A stretch of DNA of 64,000 bases. Source: Ilex aquifolium. Its lineage: Eukaryota > Streptophyta > Magnoliopsida > Aquifoliales > Aquifoliaceae. The position numbers and the translations under genes are program-made. Below the pieces are notes generated by a model that saw only the letters and a list, made by a program, of their open reading frames with translations, was not told the DNA's origin and did not search any database. The stretch covers positions 32,276,001-32,340,000 of the forward strand of contig OX637394.1 in NCBI GenBank assembly GCA_951799425.1, written 5' to 3'. Shown here piece by piece: positions 1 through 12,956 of this stretch (position 1 is the stretch's first letter; the number at the start of each line of letters is the position of its first letter).

Positions 1-189
1 GCGACTGCGTGGCGAATGACCTCACGAACGTCCCCATAAATGAGTTTTATAAAATTTCCTTAAAATTAAGTTTAAGTTTAAATAAAATTAATTTGAACTT
101 AAACCGGGACCAAATAAATCGTTTCGGGACGAAATCGAACCCGATTAAGCGAGGGACACGTGGCACGACGTAGGCCGAGTATTTAAAAC

Positions 190-197
190 TATAAATA
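190..197 (+). promoter_or_regulatory. TATA box of the element A 5' LTR
   Basis: TATAAATA followed by GGGG, at the place expected for the U3/R promoter. The identical site in the 3' LTR is at 7803-7810. A purine-rich presumed transcript leader follows. The start site itself is inferred. Confidence 0.7.
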
Positions 198-1864
198 GGG
201 GTAAATATCTAGAAAATCAGATTATTTTTTGCCCCTTGTGTTCTTGTTTGGCTGGCCAAGAGAGAGAGAAGAGAGAAAAGAGAGAAAACCTAAAACTTCA
301 AGCTTCCTCCGTCGATTCCCGGAGTTCCGTCGCTCGGATTCCGTCGAACCAAGAGCTAAAGTCGATCACATCGACGAGGGCTACGCAACCACACCAAGGG
401 CAAGGGATTTCACCGAAGATCCAAGAGAGGAGATTTGGGGGAAATCTAGACTTGGGCTTGGAAAGTGTTCTTGAAGCTTCCTTCAGGTGAATTACGCTTC
501 AAGAGGTAGGGTTTCTCCTACTTGGGACTATTTTTACCTTAGGTGTTAGTAGACTAAGGGTTAAAAGTTATATATGCATATGTATTGAAATATATATATG
601 TCTATAGTTATGGTAATGGAAAAGGGAGCATAGAGTTGGCCTAGGCTAACTTCTAGCTTGATGTTATTACATAGGAGTTCCATGTGGTTTCTCTTATAAC
701 CTGGTGACATTTGAGCTATATGGTTGCTTGGAATGTGTTATGTGAAAACATGACTTTAATGATTACTAGGTGTTTGATAAAATGCCTAGGTGAAATTGTG
801 TGTGTTACTTGCATGATGCTATGTTATAACATGCTTGGGTGATTGTGAAATCATATGCTTAGGATATGGTTGTTGGATGAAGAGTGTTGTTGATATATGC
901 ATGAAATGATATATTGAACATAATGAGTTATGGTAGTTATGTGCTTTTGATATAATTGCCATTGATGTATTGGAAATGTTTATATGTTTGTCATGAGCAT
1001 ATTGAGCATTATGTTGTATGCAATGGAACATGGCATTGCATATGCATCTCATTACATGGGTGTGTGTGCATGGTTGATGTCAATACCACACTTGGGGATT
1101 GACAATATGGCTTGGGAAAAAGTTGGGTCGAAGACCTAGCTAAGCCGCTTGATTGCATGATAAATTGGGTCGGGATGAGCAAGAAGAGGCATGACGACCT
1201 CTCGGGTGAAAGACCCGGTGTTTGGGGGGTGCACTCCGTTGGTATAAGAGCCCATAAAGTGTACGGGTGTGGAAGACCATTGGTTAAGTCCATAAAGAAG
1301 TCCGATCCCAAGAAAGACCCTAGTTTTCAAAATATCATTTGATGTAAACATAAATGATGAAATGAAACACTTTGGCATTGCATCGTGTTGTATGAGTCGG
1401 TGAGAACTCGGGTTAAAATGCATGAGTGAGTGACATCTCATTTCATGGCATGGTATGTTGCATTCCAACTTAGAATGCATGTCCTTTTGATAAATGATTG
1501 TTTGCAAATGAATGTTGCATGAGCATGAGCATCTAGGGGAAGAGTAGCCCTGGTAGGGTTTACTTTACTGGGCGTTGGCTCACCCTATACGGGAAACATT
1601 TCAGGTATGGGGTTTACACCGGCAGATGGCTCACTTGGAGAGCATCAAGAATGAAGGGGGCCGGCATGTGGCCTTAGTTCGAGTTTTTGTAAAACTTTTG
1701 TATAAATTCCATTTGATGTGTAAATTATGGAATTAAATGTAATGGAACTTGTATAAGTTGTGTATTATATGAAAAATCGTATTATACATGTGTTGGATGA
1801 GTTAGGAATGTATTAGAATGGATTGGAAGTGAAAAACAAAGGAAAAAGGCAAAACTGGCAAAAT

Positions 1865-1976
1865 CGTACCGGTACGCGTACCGGTACGTAGACAGAAAGA
1901 AGGCAGAGCGTACCGGTACGCGTACCGGTACGTCGATGTCCAGTGGGTTCAGTGTACCGGTACGCGTACCGGTACG
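1865..1976. repeat. Palindromic GTACCGGTAC array in the LTR
   Basis: Three 24-bp units, each made of CGTACCGGTACG twice, begin at 1865, 1909 and 1953, an exact 44-bp spacing. Each unit is its own reverse complement, apart from the first base of the third (T instead of C). The array lies about 290-400 bp before the LTR end. Related arrays occur in the LTRs of I and D. Confidence 0.9.
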
Positions 1977-2266
1977 CCCTCCAAAACTCAGAATTTTTTT
2001 TTATTTTTCTTTTCTTTGCCAAGCCTTTGGGCTATGTTTTTCCTTCCCTCCAATGATCAAATTGGACCCTAATGAGGTATGAATCATGGGGAGTTGGACT
2101 GGGGTTGGATCGAATGAATGCTGAACCGAATTTTCATTTTGGATTATAACCTCGGTTTAAGGATGTTATCGATGTGGTGTCGGGTTAAGCGACATCCACG
2201 GGTATTTCCGCGGGTTGATGGGTTGTCAACGGTTAATACAGGACCCCCGGAAAATGGGGCGTCACA

Positions 2267-2698
2267 GCTTGGTATCAGAGCATAGGCCATAGATCATATG
2301 TGGTCTTGTGGGAAATGAGTCTACCATCTTCCATTGCAAGGGAGAACGAGGTTTAGAGCCCTAGCTAATTCGAAAACCTAAGCTTGATGGGCATTGGGTC
2401 TAGACCATTGCATGCATTGTGCATTTCATCTTATGTGTTTAAATGCTACATGTTATGTGCTATGTGCTATGTGGATAATATACATCGTAGAATGTATATG
2501 GAAATGAACACACTAGGGTTAGGAATCATAACCTTGGGAGTGGGAAAACAAATGAACGGGAGGGTTCATGGTATAAATGTCTACTATGGAGAGGAATATG
2601 CTTCCCTAGTGAGACGATTCAGAAACTCTTTATGTGTGAGTATTGATTCCTATTTTTGGGATGCCTTGTAAAACTATATTGCTATTTGACTTATGTAG
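2267..2698 (+). other. 5' leader of element A
   Basis: Untranslated stretch between the LTR and the gag start, containing the primer site and then no long frame of recognised function. Much of it matches, on the opposite strand, the leader of element I (40416-40839), including the runs after the primer site and around the clauses that read as tagaccattgcat. That shared leader ties A and I to one family. Confidence 0.8.
2270..2281 (+). promoter_or_regulatory. Primer binding site, tRNA-iMet type
   Basis: TGGTATCAGAGC begins 3 bases after the LTR end. This is the usual plant initiator-methionine tRNA primer site of Ty3/gypsy and Ty1/copia elements. Confidence 0.92.
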
Positions 2699-5600
2699 AT
2701 GGCATATAGAGGGCGTGGACGCCGAGGCGGTAGGTGGAATAACCAACCACCTCCGGCCTTTGATCACCAAGCCTTTGCAGAGGCTATTAGTGAGGCGGCG
2801 ACGACTATTGCACAGGCTAGTGCTACAGCCGCTACCATTGCACAGACGGGTGCAAACATGAGACAAGGAGGCTCAAGTAACCTCCAGAAGTTCAAAGCCC
2901 ATCATCCTCCGGTTTTTCTGGGAGGTGCGGATCCAATGGTAGCAGATCGTTGGATTCGGCAAGTGGAGAAGATCTTGAGGGCTATGGAGATCATTTCCGA
3001 TGCCACTAAGATAACTCTGACAACTTTTCAGCTGGAGGGAGAGTCCCAGCTATGGTGGGATTGGGTGAAGGACTCTAGAAATTTGGAGGCCATGACTTGG
3101 GCAGAGTTCCGAGAGCTCTATATGGGAAAGTATTTCCCAGCAACTGCTCGACATGCTAAGGCTAAGGAGTTCCTAGAATTGAAGCAGGGAAATATGAATG
3201 TGCTAGAATACGTGGCCAAATTCACGGAGTTGGCCCGTTTTGCTGATGACTATGTGGCCTCAGACGTGGCCAAGGTACGTAAGTTCGAAGATGGACTGAA
3301 GTTGTCCATTCGAGGCAAGATTGTGGGACTTCTCCTGCAAGACCTCGATTCGATGGTCAAGACTGCAATGGCTATCGAGAGAGAGGTGGAGGATGCGCGC
3401 AACATCCGAGAAGCGGGTGTTAAGGACAAAAAGAAGGAGGGTCAATCCTCTTCTTCTAGTGCGGGAAAGAAACAAAGGACTTATGTTCCGCAGGGAGTTC
3501 AAGGGCAGAGCCGCGGCTATCAAGGCCAAGGCCGGGGTCGATTCTTCCAAGACGGGGGAAACTTCAGGACCGCCTTCCAGACGGGTCAGAAGACTTGTTA
3601 TTTTTGTCACCAGCCGGGTCACATAAAGAAGAAGTGTCCTCGACTGCAGGGATCCCAGAGCTATGGGACATCCCAATCCCAGTCTTCTGTGGGACAGCCG
3701 CAGACACAGTTTGTTCCTCCTTACCCCTCCACGGGTCAAAGGAGCCAGTACCAATCACAGGGTGCTGCACAAGGCCCTACTACTTTCCGAGCGGGAACAC
3801 CGCAAGCTGGCCAGATGGGCCAAGGCATGGGTAGAGAGCGAGGCCAGGGTTCACAGGCCGGGACTTCAGGGACCCAGGGGCGTGTCTACGCCATTATGCC
3901 ACAGACTGAGCCGGCAGATCAGTCGGTGATACAGGGTACATTTCTACTCTCTCGTTTATGGGCAAGAGTATTATTTGACTCTGGTGCATCGCATTCATTC
4001 ATTTCTGCATCTTGTGTGAAAGACTTGGGTTTAGAGGTTGAGACTTTAGAAGAACCATTACATGTGAGTTCTCCCCTAGGTGCTAGGGTGAGAATTGATC
4101 AGATATGTCGGGGTTGTGAGCTAGAGATCTCAGGGATTCTACTCACTGTGGACCTTCGGGTCATGGACATGTCGGAGTTCGATGTAATCCTGGGAATGGA
4201 TTGGTTGGCGGCACACCGAGTCGTCATTGATTGTGACCGGAAGCGGGTTACTGCTTACACATCGGATGGGGTTTGTTTCAGGTTTCAGGGGGATAAGCAC
4301 GATGCTTTACCTCAAGCCGTGTACGACTCTAGATGGCACGGACAGTTGATGGGTTGGCTAGCAAGCCTTACCCTGGAGGACGAGGCGAGACAGGAGTTTG
4401 GTCTGCCTCGGGTTGTGTGTGATTATGAGGATGTTTTTCCGGGTGAACTTCCGGGATTACCTCCACATAGGGATGTAGATTTTAATATAGAGTTGCATCC
4501 TGGTACATCACCCATTTCTATGACTCCACATAGGATGGCGCCTGCTGAGTTGCAAGAACTCAAGGTCCAATTGCAGGAATTGTTGGACCGGGGTTTCATT
4601 AGACCGAGTACCTCACCTTGGGGTGCTCCGGTGTTATTTGCAAAGAAGAAGGACAAAACCCTTCGACTATGTATAGACTACCGGCAGTTGAATAGGGTTA
4701 CTATCAAGAATAGGTACCCTTTGCCGAGGATTAATGACTTGTTTGATCAGTTGAGAGGGGCGCGGGTCTACTCCAAGATAGATCTCCGCACCGGTTACCA
4801 TCAGTTGAGAGTTAGGGAGACAGATATCCCTAAGACGGCGTTTCGAACGCGATATGGGCATTTCGAGTTCACTGTCATGCCTTTCGGATTGACGAACGCC
4901 CCAGCGGCATTCATGGATCTCATGCATAGGGTGTTCCAACCTTACCTTGATCAGTTTGTCGTGGTTTTTGTTGACGACATCTTGATTTACTCCAAGTCTG
5001 AGGAGGAGCATGAGGGTCACTTGAGGATCGTTCTTCAGATCTTGAGAGACCATCAGTTATATGCCAAGTTCAGTAAGTGTGAATTTTGGTTGAATGAGGT
5101 AAAGTTTTTGGGACATGTGGTATCGGCTTCGGGTGTATCCGTAGACCCGGAGAAGGTGGAGGCAGTCATGAATTGGGAGAGGCCGAAGTCAGTCTTCGAG
5201 ATACGTAGTTTCTTGGGATTGGCAGGGTATTACAGGAGGTTCATTGAGGACTTCTCCCGACTAGCTTCCCCTATGACTAGGTTGACCCGGAAAGAGGTCA
5301 AGTTTGAGTGGAATGATTCTTGCGAGAAGGCATTTCAGGAGTTGAAGAAGAGGCTTACTTCCGCTCCTATACTGATAGTTCCAGAAAGGGGACAGGGGTA
5401 CACAGTGTATTGTGATGCCTCTAATGACGGACTTGGATGCGTTTTGATGCAGTCCGGGAGAGTGGTAGCTTATGGTTCCCGGCAGTTAAAGACCCACGAG
5501 CAGAATTACCCCACGCATGATATGGAGTTGGTGGCCATTGTCTTTGCCTTGAAGGCTTGGCGCCACTACTTATACGGTGAGCAGTTTGAGGTATTTTCAG

Positions 5601-7321
5601 ACCATAAAAGTCTGAAGTACATCTTGACACAACGGGACCTCAATATGAGGCAACGCAGGTGGATGGAGTTTCTAGAGGACTATGACTTCACTTTGCATTA
5701 CCATCCCGGTAAGGCAAATGTGGTCGCTGACGCACTCAGCCGGAAGTCACGGGGAGTCTTGGCTAGTATGGCTTCCCGAGAGTGGCGGATGCTCGAGACT
5801 GTGGGACAGTTCGGGCTATGTTATATGGGTCAGGCTCAGGGTATTTTGGGGAGTTTGGTGGCTACGCCTTCCCTACTGAGCAAGGTTGTTGAGTCCCAGA
5901 GTCAGGACACAGAACTATTGTCCATCCGGGACCGTGTACAGGCAGGTACAGGTGACGAGGGCTGGGCCATTCACTCGGATGGTAGTCTTCGGTATCGAGG
6001 AAGGGTTGTGGTTCCTCAGTTGGCGGATCTAAGAGAGGAGATTCTTAGGGAATTTCATTGTTCCCGTTTTGCGGTTCATCCAGGGGGCACGAAGATGTAT
6101 CATGATCTTCGTCGTCAGTATTATTGGAGTGGGATGAAGGGACAAGTTGGTGAATTTGTTGGTAGATGTCTCACATGTCAGCAAGTGAAGGCTGAACACC
6201 AGAGACCAGCGGGATTACTCCAGCCTTTGGAGGTAGCTGAGTGGAAGTGGGAGCATGTCACGATGGATTTTGTGACTCATTTGCCACGGACATCGCGGGG
6301 ACATGATGCGGTGTGGGTGATAGTGGACCGGCTTACCAAGTCGGCACACTTTTTGGCTGTGCGGATGACCTTCACATTGGAGGAATTCTGCAAGTTATAT
6401 ATACGAAAGATTGTCCGATTGCATGGGGTGCCCGTATCTATAGTATCGGATCGGGATCCCAGATTCACATCTCATTTTTGGGAGAGTTTCCAGCGAGCCA
6501 TGGGGACTCAGTTGATGATGAGCACTGCTTTTCATCCCCAGACGGATGGTCAGTCAGAGAGGACTATCCAGACATTAGAGGACATGTTGCGGGCATGTGT
6601 CCTAGATCTCAAGGGTAGCTGGGAAGATCACTTACCCTTGGTGGAGTTCGCCTATAACAATAGTTATCAGGCGAGCATACAGATGGCACCCTACGAGGCA
6701 CTATATGGGAGGCCATGTCGATCTCCAGTTTGTTGGACAGAGGTTGGGGAGAGACCTGCTACGGGTCCGGATTTAGTTAGAGACACCTCAGAGAAGGTGG
6801 ACTTGATACGGAAGCGTCTTCTCACGGCTCAGAGCCGGCAGAAGAGCTACGCCGATAGACGACGGCGACCTCTAGAGTTTGAGGTGGGAGATCATGTCTT
6901 CTTGAAGGTTATGCCTAAAAGAGGAGTGGTCCGGTTTGGTAAGCGGGGAAAACTGTCGCCGAGATACATCGGGCCCTTCGAGGTACTCGAGAGGGTGGGT
7001 ACAGTTGCTTATCGGTTGGCGTTGCCGCCAAATTTATCGGGTGTTCACGCGGTGTTTCATGTCTCTATGCTCCGGAAGTATACTCCAGATCCGACTCATG
7101 TGGTGGATTGGGGCGAGCTTGTTGTTGATGCGGATGGGACCTTCGAGGAGGGACCGGTGCGTATCATGGATAGCCGGGATCAGGTTTTGCGAGGCAAAAC
7201 TGTGAGGCTAGTGAAGGTGTTGTGGCAGCACCGGGGAGTGGAAGAGGCAACATGGGAGCGCGAGGACACCGTACGTGCCAATTATCCTTTCTTGTTTGAG
7301 GATAGAGGTACGTTTTTATAG
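2699..7321 (+). CDS. gag-pol: Gag-pol polyprotein of element A (intact)
   Basis: One open frame of 1540 residues starting at an ATG shortly after the leader; the N-terminus [11 protein letters not shown] is Arg/Gly-rich. Domains in order: retrotransposon gag core (about 75-215); CCHC zinc knuckle C300-C303-H308-C313; aspartic protease with D427-S-G-A; reverse transcriptase (about 610-790) with the catalytic box F757-V-D-D760; RNase H with D906, E943, D968 and D1011; integrase zinc site H1120, H1127, C1157, C1160; integrase core D1190, D1251, E1287 (35 residues between the last two); and a chromodomain-like tail (about 1507-1533, VEEATWE). All catalytic residues I looked for are present. The protein would assemble particles, copy the RNA and integrate the DNA. 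The chromodomain-like end and long LTRs point to the Tekay/Del lineage; that lineage call is an inference. Confidence 0.96.
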   Translation: MAYRGRGRRGGRWNNQPPPAFDHQAFAEAISEAATTIAQASATAATIAQTGANMRQGGSSNLQKFKAHHPPVFLGGADPMVADRWIRQVEKILRAMEIISDATKITLTTFQLEGESQLWWDWVKDSRNLEAMTWAEFRELYMGKYFPATARHAKAKEFLELKQGNMNVLEYVAKFTELARFADDYVASDVAKVRKFEDGLKLSIRGKIVGLLLQDLDSMVKTAMAIEREVEDARNIREAGVKDKKKEGQSSSSSAGKKQRTYVPQGVQGQSRGYQGQGRGRFFQDGGNFRTAFQTGQKTCYFCHQPGHIKKKCPRLQGSQSYGTSQSQSSVGQPQTQFVPPYPSTGQRSQYQSQGAAQGPTTFRAGTPQAGQMGQGMGRERGQGSQAGTSGTQGRVYAIMPQTEPADQSVIQGTFLLSRLWARVLFDSGASHSFISASCVKDLGLEVETLEEPLHVSSPLGARVRIDQICRGCELEISGILLTVDLRVMDMSEFDVILGMDWLAAHRVVIDCDRKRVTAYTSDGVCFRFQGDKHDALPQAVYDSRWHGQLMGWLASLTLEDEARQEFGLPRVVCDYEDVFPGELPGLPPHRDVDFNIELHPGTSPISMTPHRMAPAELQELKVQLQELLDRGFIRPSTSPWGAPVLFAKKKDKTLRLCIDYRQLNRVTIKNRYPLPRINDLFDQLRGARVYSKIDLRTGYHQLRVRETDIPKTAFRTRYGHFEFTVMPFGLTNAPAAFMDLMHRVFQPYLDQFVVVFVDDILIYSKSEEEHEGHLRIVLQILRDHQLYAKFSKCEFWLNEVKFLGHVVSASGVSVDPEKVEAVMNWERPKSVFEIRSFLGLAGYYRRFIEDFSRLASPMTRLTRKEVKFEWNDSCEKAFQELKKRLTSAPILIVPERGQGYTVYCDASNDGLGCVLMQSGRVVAYGSRQLKTHEQNYPTHDMELVAIVFALKAWRHYLYGEQFEVFSDHKSLKYILTQRDLNMRQRRWMEFLEDYDFTLHYHPGKANVVADALSRKSRGVLASMASREWRMLETVGQFGLCYMGQAQGILGSLVATPSLLSKVVESQSQDTELLSIRDRVQAGTGDEGWAIHSDGSLRYRGRVVVPQLADLREEILREFHCSRFAVHPGGTKMYHDLRRQYYWSGMKGQVGEFVGRCLTCQQVKAEHQRPAGLLQPLEVAEWKWEHVTMDFVTHLPRTSRGHDAVWVIVDRLTKSAHFLAVRMTFTLEEFCKLYIRKIVRLHGVPVSIVSDRDPRFTSHFWESFQRAMGTQLMMSTAFHPQTDGQSERTIQTLEDMLRACVLDLKGSWEDHLPLVEFAYNNSYQASIQMAPYEALYGRPCRSPVCWTEVGERPATGPDLVRDTSEKVDLIRKRLLTAQSRQKSYADRRRRPLEFEVGDHVFLKVMPKRGVVRFGKRGKLSPRYIGPFEVLERVGTVAYRLALPPNLSGVHAVFHVSMLRKYTPDPTHVVDWGELVVDADGTFEEGPVRIMDSRDQVLRGKTVRLVKVLWQHRGVEEATWEREDTVRANYPFLFEDRGTFL

Positions 7322-7400
7322 TCATTTACCATTACATGACTGTAGCATATGCATGAGATTGCATGTATGTGTACGTGAATTTCGGGGACGAAATTCTTTT

Positions 7401-7414
7401 TAAGGGGGGGAGAA
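7401..7414 (+). promoter_or_regulatory. Polypurine tract of element A
   Basis: TAAGGGGGGGAGAA directly abuts the TG of the 3' LTR and follows the stretch TTCGGGGACGAAATTC, which is also seen before the 3' LTRs of C and I. It is the plus-strand DNA primer site. Confidence 0.88.
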
Positions 7415-9879
7415 TGTAAAATCCGGGAAATTTGGATTTTTTTTAAAAAAGGGCAAAATAGTAATTTGCCACTATAATGCGTATTTAAAATACTCATGTT
7501 TTAGACCTCGGATGAGGAAACAGAGTTCGCTGTTGAATTCGTATCGCGAAAACGAGTCACCTTGTCAAATTTCGTCGAATTCCGAGATAGTCGAATTTTG
7601 CACGTCGTTCGAGGCGACTGCGTGGCGAATGACCTCACGAACGTCCCCATAAATGAGTTTTATAAAATTTCCTTAAAATTAAGTTTAAGTTTAAATAAAA
7701 TTAATTTGAACTTAAACCGGGACCAAATAAATCGTTTCGGGACGAAATCGAACCCGATTAAGCGAGGGACACGTGGCACGACGTAGGCCGAGTATTTAAA
7801 ACTATAAATAGGGGTAAATATCTAGAAAATCAGATTATTTTTTGCCCCTTGTGTTCTTGTTTGGCCGGCCAAGAGAGAGAGAAGAGAGAAAAGAGAGAAA
7901 ACCTAAAACTTCAAGCTTCCTCCGTCGATTCCCGGAGTTCCGTCGCTCGGATTCCGTCGAAGCAAGAGCTAAAGTCGATCACATCGACGAGGGCTACGCA
8001 ACCACACCAAGGGCAAGGGATTTCACCGAAGATCCAAGAGAGGAGATTTGAGGGAAATCTAGACTTGGGCTTGGAAAGTGTTCTTGAAACTTCCTTCAGG
8101 TGAATTACGCTTCAAGAGGTAGGGTTTCTCCTACTTGGGACTATTTTTACCTTAGGTGTTAGTAGACTAAGGGTTAAAAGTTATATATGCATATGTATTG
8201 AAATATATATATGTCTATAGTTATGGTAATGGAAAAGGGAGCATAGAGTTGGCCTAGGCTAACTTCTAGCTTGATGTTATTACATAGGAGTTCCATGTGG
8301 TTTCTCTTATAACCTGGTGACATTTGAGCTATATGGTTGCTTGGAATGTGTTATGTGAAAACATGACTTTAATGATTACTAGGTGTTTGATAAAATGCCT
8401 AGGTGAAATTGTGTGTGTTACTTGCATGATGCTATGTTATAACATGCTTGGGTGATTGTGAAATCATATGCTTAGGATATGGTTGTTGGATGAAGAGTGT
8501 TGTTGATATATGCATGAAATGATATATTGAACATAATGAGTTATGGTAGTTATGTGCTTTTGATATAATTGCCATTGATGTATTGGAAATGTTTATATGT
8601 TTGTCATGAGCATATTGAGCATTATGTTGTATGCAATGGAACATGGCATTGCATATGCATCTCATTACATGGGTGTGTGTGCATGGTTGATGTCAATACC
8701 ACACTTGGGGATTGACAATATGGCTTGGGAAAAAGTTGGGTCGAAGACCTAGCTAAGCCGCTTGATTGCATGATAAATTGGGTCGGGATGAGCAAGAAGA
8801 GGCATGACGACCTCTCGGGTGAAAGACCCGGTGTTTGGGGGGTGCACTCCGTTGGTATAAGAGCCCATAAAGTGTACGGGTGTGGAAGACCATTGGTTAA
8901 GTCCATAAAGAAGTCCGATCCCAAGAAAGACCCTAGTTTTCAAAATATCATTTGATGTAAACATAAATGATGAAATGAAACACTTTGGCATTGCATCGTG
9001 TTGTATGAGTCGGTGAGAACTCGGGTTAAAATGCATGAGTGAGTGACATCTCATTTCATGGCATGGTATGTTGCATTCCAACTTAGAATGCATGTCCTTT
9101 TGATAAATGATTGTTTGCAAATGAATGTTGCATGAGCATGAGCATCTAGGGGAAGAGTAGCCCTGGTAGGGTTTACTTTACTGGGCGTTGGCTCACCCTA
9201 TACGGGAAACATTTCAGGTATGGGGTTTACACCGGCAGATGGCTCACTTGGAGAGCATCAAGAATGAAGGGGGCCGGCATGTGGCCTTAGTTCGAGTTTT
9301 TGTAAAACTTTTGTATAAATTCCATTTGATGTGTAAATTATGGAATTAAATGTAATGGAACTTGTATAAGTTGTGTATTATATGAAAAATCGTATTATAC
9401 ATGTGTTGGATGAGTTAGGAATGTATTAGAATGGATTGGAAGTGAAAAACAAAGGAAAAAGGCAAAACTGGCAAAATCGTACCGGTACGCGTACCGGTAC
9501 GTAGACAGACAGAAGGCAGAGCGTACCGGTACGCGTACCGGTACGTCGATGTCCAGTGGGTTCAGTGTACCGGTACGCGTACCGGTACGCCCTCCAAAAC
9601 TCAGAATTTTTTTTTATTTTTCTTTTCTTTGCCAAGCCTTTGGGCTATGTTTTTCCTTCCCTCCAATGATCAAATTGGACCCTAATGGGGTATGAATCAT
9701 GGGGAGTTGGACTGGGGTTGGATCGAATGAATTCTGAACCGAATTTTCATTTTGGATTATAACCTCGGTTTAAGGATGTTATCGATGTGGTGTCGGGTTA
9801 AGCGACATCCACGGGTATTTCCGCGGGTTGATGGGTTGTCAACGGTTAATACAGGACCCCCGGAAAATGGGGCGTCACA
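7415..9879 (+). repeat. 3' LTR of element A
   Basis: Starts TGTAAAATCCGGG and ends GGGGCGTCACA; 2465 bp. TATA box at 7803-7810. It differs from the 5' LTR at seven bases that I found (two in the GGAGATTTG and CTTGAA stretches near 8050-8090, others near 7865, 7962, 9508, 9687 and 9732). The following base begins the coding remnant of element B. Confidence 0.96.
9478..9589. repeat. Palindromic GTACCGGTAC array, 3' LTR copy
   Basis: Same three-unit, 44-bp-spaced array as at 1865-1976, with one base changed in the spacer after the first unit. Confidence 0.9.
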
Positions 9880-12800
9880 CCGAATCTCCTCAATCCCCGC
9901 CGTGGGGCTACCTTGAGGAACACATGTCCCCCAACATCAAATGATAGAGGTCGCCGCCTCCTGTCTGCATAACTCTTCTGGCGGCTCTGTGCCGTCAACA
10001 GACGCTGTCTAATCACCTGTATCTTGTCCGTGGTCTCACGGACTATGTCAGGCCCTAAAGCAGCTGTCTCCCCTACCTCAGTCCAACATACTGGTGAACG
10101 ACACGGTCTACCATACAACGCCTCAAAAGGTGCCATCTCAATACTACACTGATAGCTGTTATTGTAGGCAAACTCTACTAAGGCAAGGTGATCTTCCCAG
10201 CTACCCCTGAAGTCCATAACACACGCTCTAAGCATGTCCTCAAGTATCTGAATAGTACGCTCTGACTGACCGTCAGTCTGAGGGTGGAAAGCAGTACTAA
10301 ACAGTAGCTGAGTCCCCAAGGCGGTCTGAAGACTCTGCCAAAATCGTGCAGTGAAACGTGGGTCTCTGTCTGAAACAATGGAAATAGGAATCCCATGTAG
10401 TCGTACTATCTCTCGGATATACAGCCTACTGAGAACATCCACTGAATCAGTCGCTCTAATCGGTAGGAAATGTGCGGACTTCGTTAACCTATCAACAACA
10501 ACCCAAATTGCATCATGACCTCTAGATGACTTCGGAAGACCCATCACAAAATCCCTGGTAACAAAATCCCACTTCCACTCAGCCACTGGCAATGGCTGTA
10601 ACAAACCCCCAGGTCTTTGGTGCTCAGCCTTAACCTGCTGGCACGTGAGACATCTCGATACAAATTGCACCACATCCCCCTTCATCCCCATCCACCAATA
10701 CTGGCGACGTAAATCATGGTACATCTTAGTGCCCCCTGGGTGTACTGCTAGGCGTGAATGATGGAAATCTCTAAGGACATCTGTCCTAAGAGACTCTGGA
10801 ACAAAGACTCTACCCATATACCTCAGGCTAAGGTCAGAATGAATTGTCCATCCCTCAAAGCCCTCGGCACTTGCAACTCGTGCTCGAATTTTCCCTGCTT
10901 CTGTGTCTTGTAACTGTGCCTCAATAACCTTGCTCAATAGTGTAGGCTGTGCACAAACACTGAATAGTGTGGCGTGTCCCTCAGACTCGGCAAGGTCCAA
11001 GTCAAACTCACCGATATCTCCCATCATCTCCCACTCCCTAATAGCAATGCTAGCTACAGTGCTCCTCGGTCTTCTACTAAGTGCATCTGCTACGACATTA
11101 GCCTTCCCAGGATGGTACTGAAGGTCAAAGTCATAGTCCTCCATATACTCCATCCATCTCCTTTGCCGAAGGTTCAAGTCCTTCTGCGTGAAAATGTATT
11201 TGAGGCTCTTGTGATCTGAGAACACCTCGAACCTCTCCCCATATAAGTAGTGTCGCCAACTCTTAAGTGCAAAAATGACGGCAGCTAACTCCAAATCATG
11301 TGTGGGGTAGTTCTGCTCATGATTCTTCAACTGACGAGAACCATAGGCTACCACTCTACCCTCCTGCATCAACACACAGCCTAATCCCTCTCGTGAAGCA
11401 TCACAATAAACGGTATAGCCAATACCTCCCTTAGGTATAATCAGGACAGGTGCTGAAGTCAGTCTCTTCTTCAGCTCCTGAAATGAATGCTCACAGTCAT
11501 CTGTCCACTCATATCTAATGCCCTTGCGCGTCAGACGAGTCATCGGTGTGGCAAGACGAGAAAACCCCTCTACAAACCGACGGTAGTACCCTGCCAATCC
11601 CAAGAAACTCCGAATCTCAAATACACTCTTCGGCCTCTCCCAACTCATAACAGCGTCAATCTTAGAAGGATCCACAGATACTCCACTACCTGACACAACA
11701 TGGCCTAGAAATTGCACCTCCTGAAGCCAAAACTCACACTTCGAGAGCTTAGCAAATAAACAGTGTTCCCTCAAAATCTGTAACACAGTCCGTAGGTGAA
11801 AGGCATGCTCATCCTCAGAAGGTGAATAAATCAAAATATCATCAACAAACACCACAACAAACTGATCTAAATAAGGACTAAAAATGCAATGCATCAAGTC
11901 CATGAATGCCGCCGGGGCATTCGTCACACCGAATGGCATAACCACAAATTCATAATGGCCATAACGAGTGCGAAAAGCTGTCTTCGCCACATCCTCCTCC
12001 CGTACTCTCAACTGATGATACCCCGATCTAAGATCAATCTTCGAGAAATATTTCGAACCCCTAAGCTGATCAAACAAGTCATTTATCCTCGGCAACGGGT
12101 ACTTGTTCTTGATAGTGACCCGGTTCAGCCTCCTATAGTCCACACACAAACGTAATGTCTCATCCTTCTTCTTCGCAAATAGTGCCGAAGCACCCCACGG
12201 AGAAGTACTATGACGAATAAAACCCTTGCCCAACAAATCAGTCAACTGCTCCTTCAGCTCTCTCAACTTAGCTGGAGCCATACGATAAGGTGGAATGGAA
12301 ATAGGCATAGTGCCTGGGATAAGCTCTATCGTGAACTCTATCTCTCATCTCGGCGGTAGACTAGTCAAGTCATCCGGGAAGACATGTAGAAACTCATCCA
12401 TTACGGGTGGTAACACATTCTCTGTAGTCCCACCCCCATCTAAAACCAAACTAGCCAACATGTAACTATGACCTCCCCAACTCCTCGAGTCATACAAGGG
12501 TGGAACTAAGAAATCCCCATGATCTCCCGTGAAATAAAAGCTATCTCCCTCCGGAGTACACACTGTCACTCTCCCTTTGTAGCAATCTATACTCGCCCGG
12601 AAAGTAAACACCAATTCATCCCCAAAATAATATCAAAACCAGACATGTCAAGCAGAATGAAATCAAAATAAAGGATGCGATCGGCTATCTCTATCGAGCA
12701 ATCTCTACAGATCCTCGTCAATATTACACTACACCCAATTGGGGTGCCAACATGCAGTGGTGGATCTAACCGATCTATGTCCAACCCCAATGTTATGGCA

Positions 12801-12956
12801 AGCATGATAGATGCACCCGAGTCTATTAGTACGCTGGCCCATGAAATAAACACAAGGAATGTATCTCGAACCACTGAAGGTCCAGAAGTAGATGCCTCTG
12901 GTGTGGCCACTGCATAAACACGACCCTGAGTAGTCTGGCCCTGCCTACCTTTTCAT
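9880..12956 (-). pseudogene. pol: Protease-RT-RNase H-integrase remnant of element B
   Basis: Reading leftward: the last residues of gag, then a protease with VLIDSGAS but a gap of roughly eight codons just after the active site. A frameshift follows near 12610 (after GFDIILGMNW), an in-frame TGA near 12345 (probably from CGA), and then a long open stretch from 12308. That stretch holds RT with FVDD, RNase H (YCDAS, DLEL, SDHKS, ADALSR), the integrase zinc site and the integrase core with SDRDPRF and GQSERTIQ. It breaks off after RRFG, where element A was inserted. The remainder of the integrase tail and the 3' LTR of B should lie left of A. The family is the same broad chromovirus group as A, but B is clearly a different lineage. 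The RT start shows SPWGASALF, where relatives here have SPWGAPVLF. Not functional. Confidence 0.92.

Larger units (their letters stand above)
1..2266 (+). repeat. 5' LTR of element A (start cut by the window)
   Basis: Collinear with 7614-9879 at a constant offset of 7613. It ends in GGGGCGTCACA directly before the primer site. It holds a TATA box at 190-197, a purine-rich GAGA stretch at about 259-290, and a palindromic GTACCGGTAC array at 1865-1976. Short open frames inside it are not conserved as proteins and recur only because the LTR is duplicated. Confidence 0.95.
1..9879 (+). mobile_element. Element A: nearly complete Tekay/Del-like Ty3/gypsy retrotransposon
   Basis: Order seen: 5' LTR, primer site, gag-pol, polypurine tract, 3' LTR. 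The 3' LTR is 2465 bp and the 5' LTR aligns to it from its 199th base without any indel, so about 198 bases of the element lie before the window. I count 7 substitutions in the 2266 aligned bases (0.31%), so the insertion is young. The element lies inside the integrase region of minus-strand element B: reading B's pol leftward, the frame runs into A's LTR end at 9879/9880. The right-hand target duplicate would be CCGAA (9880-9884); its partner is off the window. The polyprotein is open, so A may be autonomous. Confidence 0.93.

Noticed and set aside
819..1507. Open minus-strand frames of 77, 100 and 123 codons in the LTR, repeated at 8432-9120
   Set aside because: They recur only because the LTR is duplicated, have no domain, and sit in promoter/leader sequence; chance frames.
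2270..2281. Possible tRNA genes at the TGGTATCAGAGC and TGGCGTCGTTGCC sites
   Set aside because: Only the short stretch complementary to a tRNA 3' end is present, right beside LTR ends; these are primer sites.
3260..3929. Several frames on both strands overlapping gag of element A
   Set aside because: Shadows of the real gag-pol frame, with low-complexity composition dictated by it.
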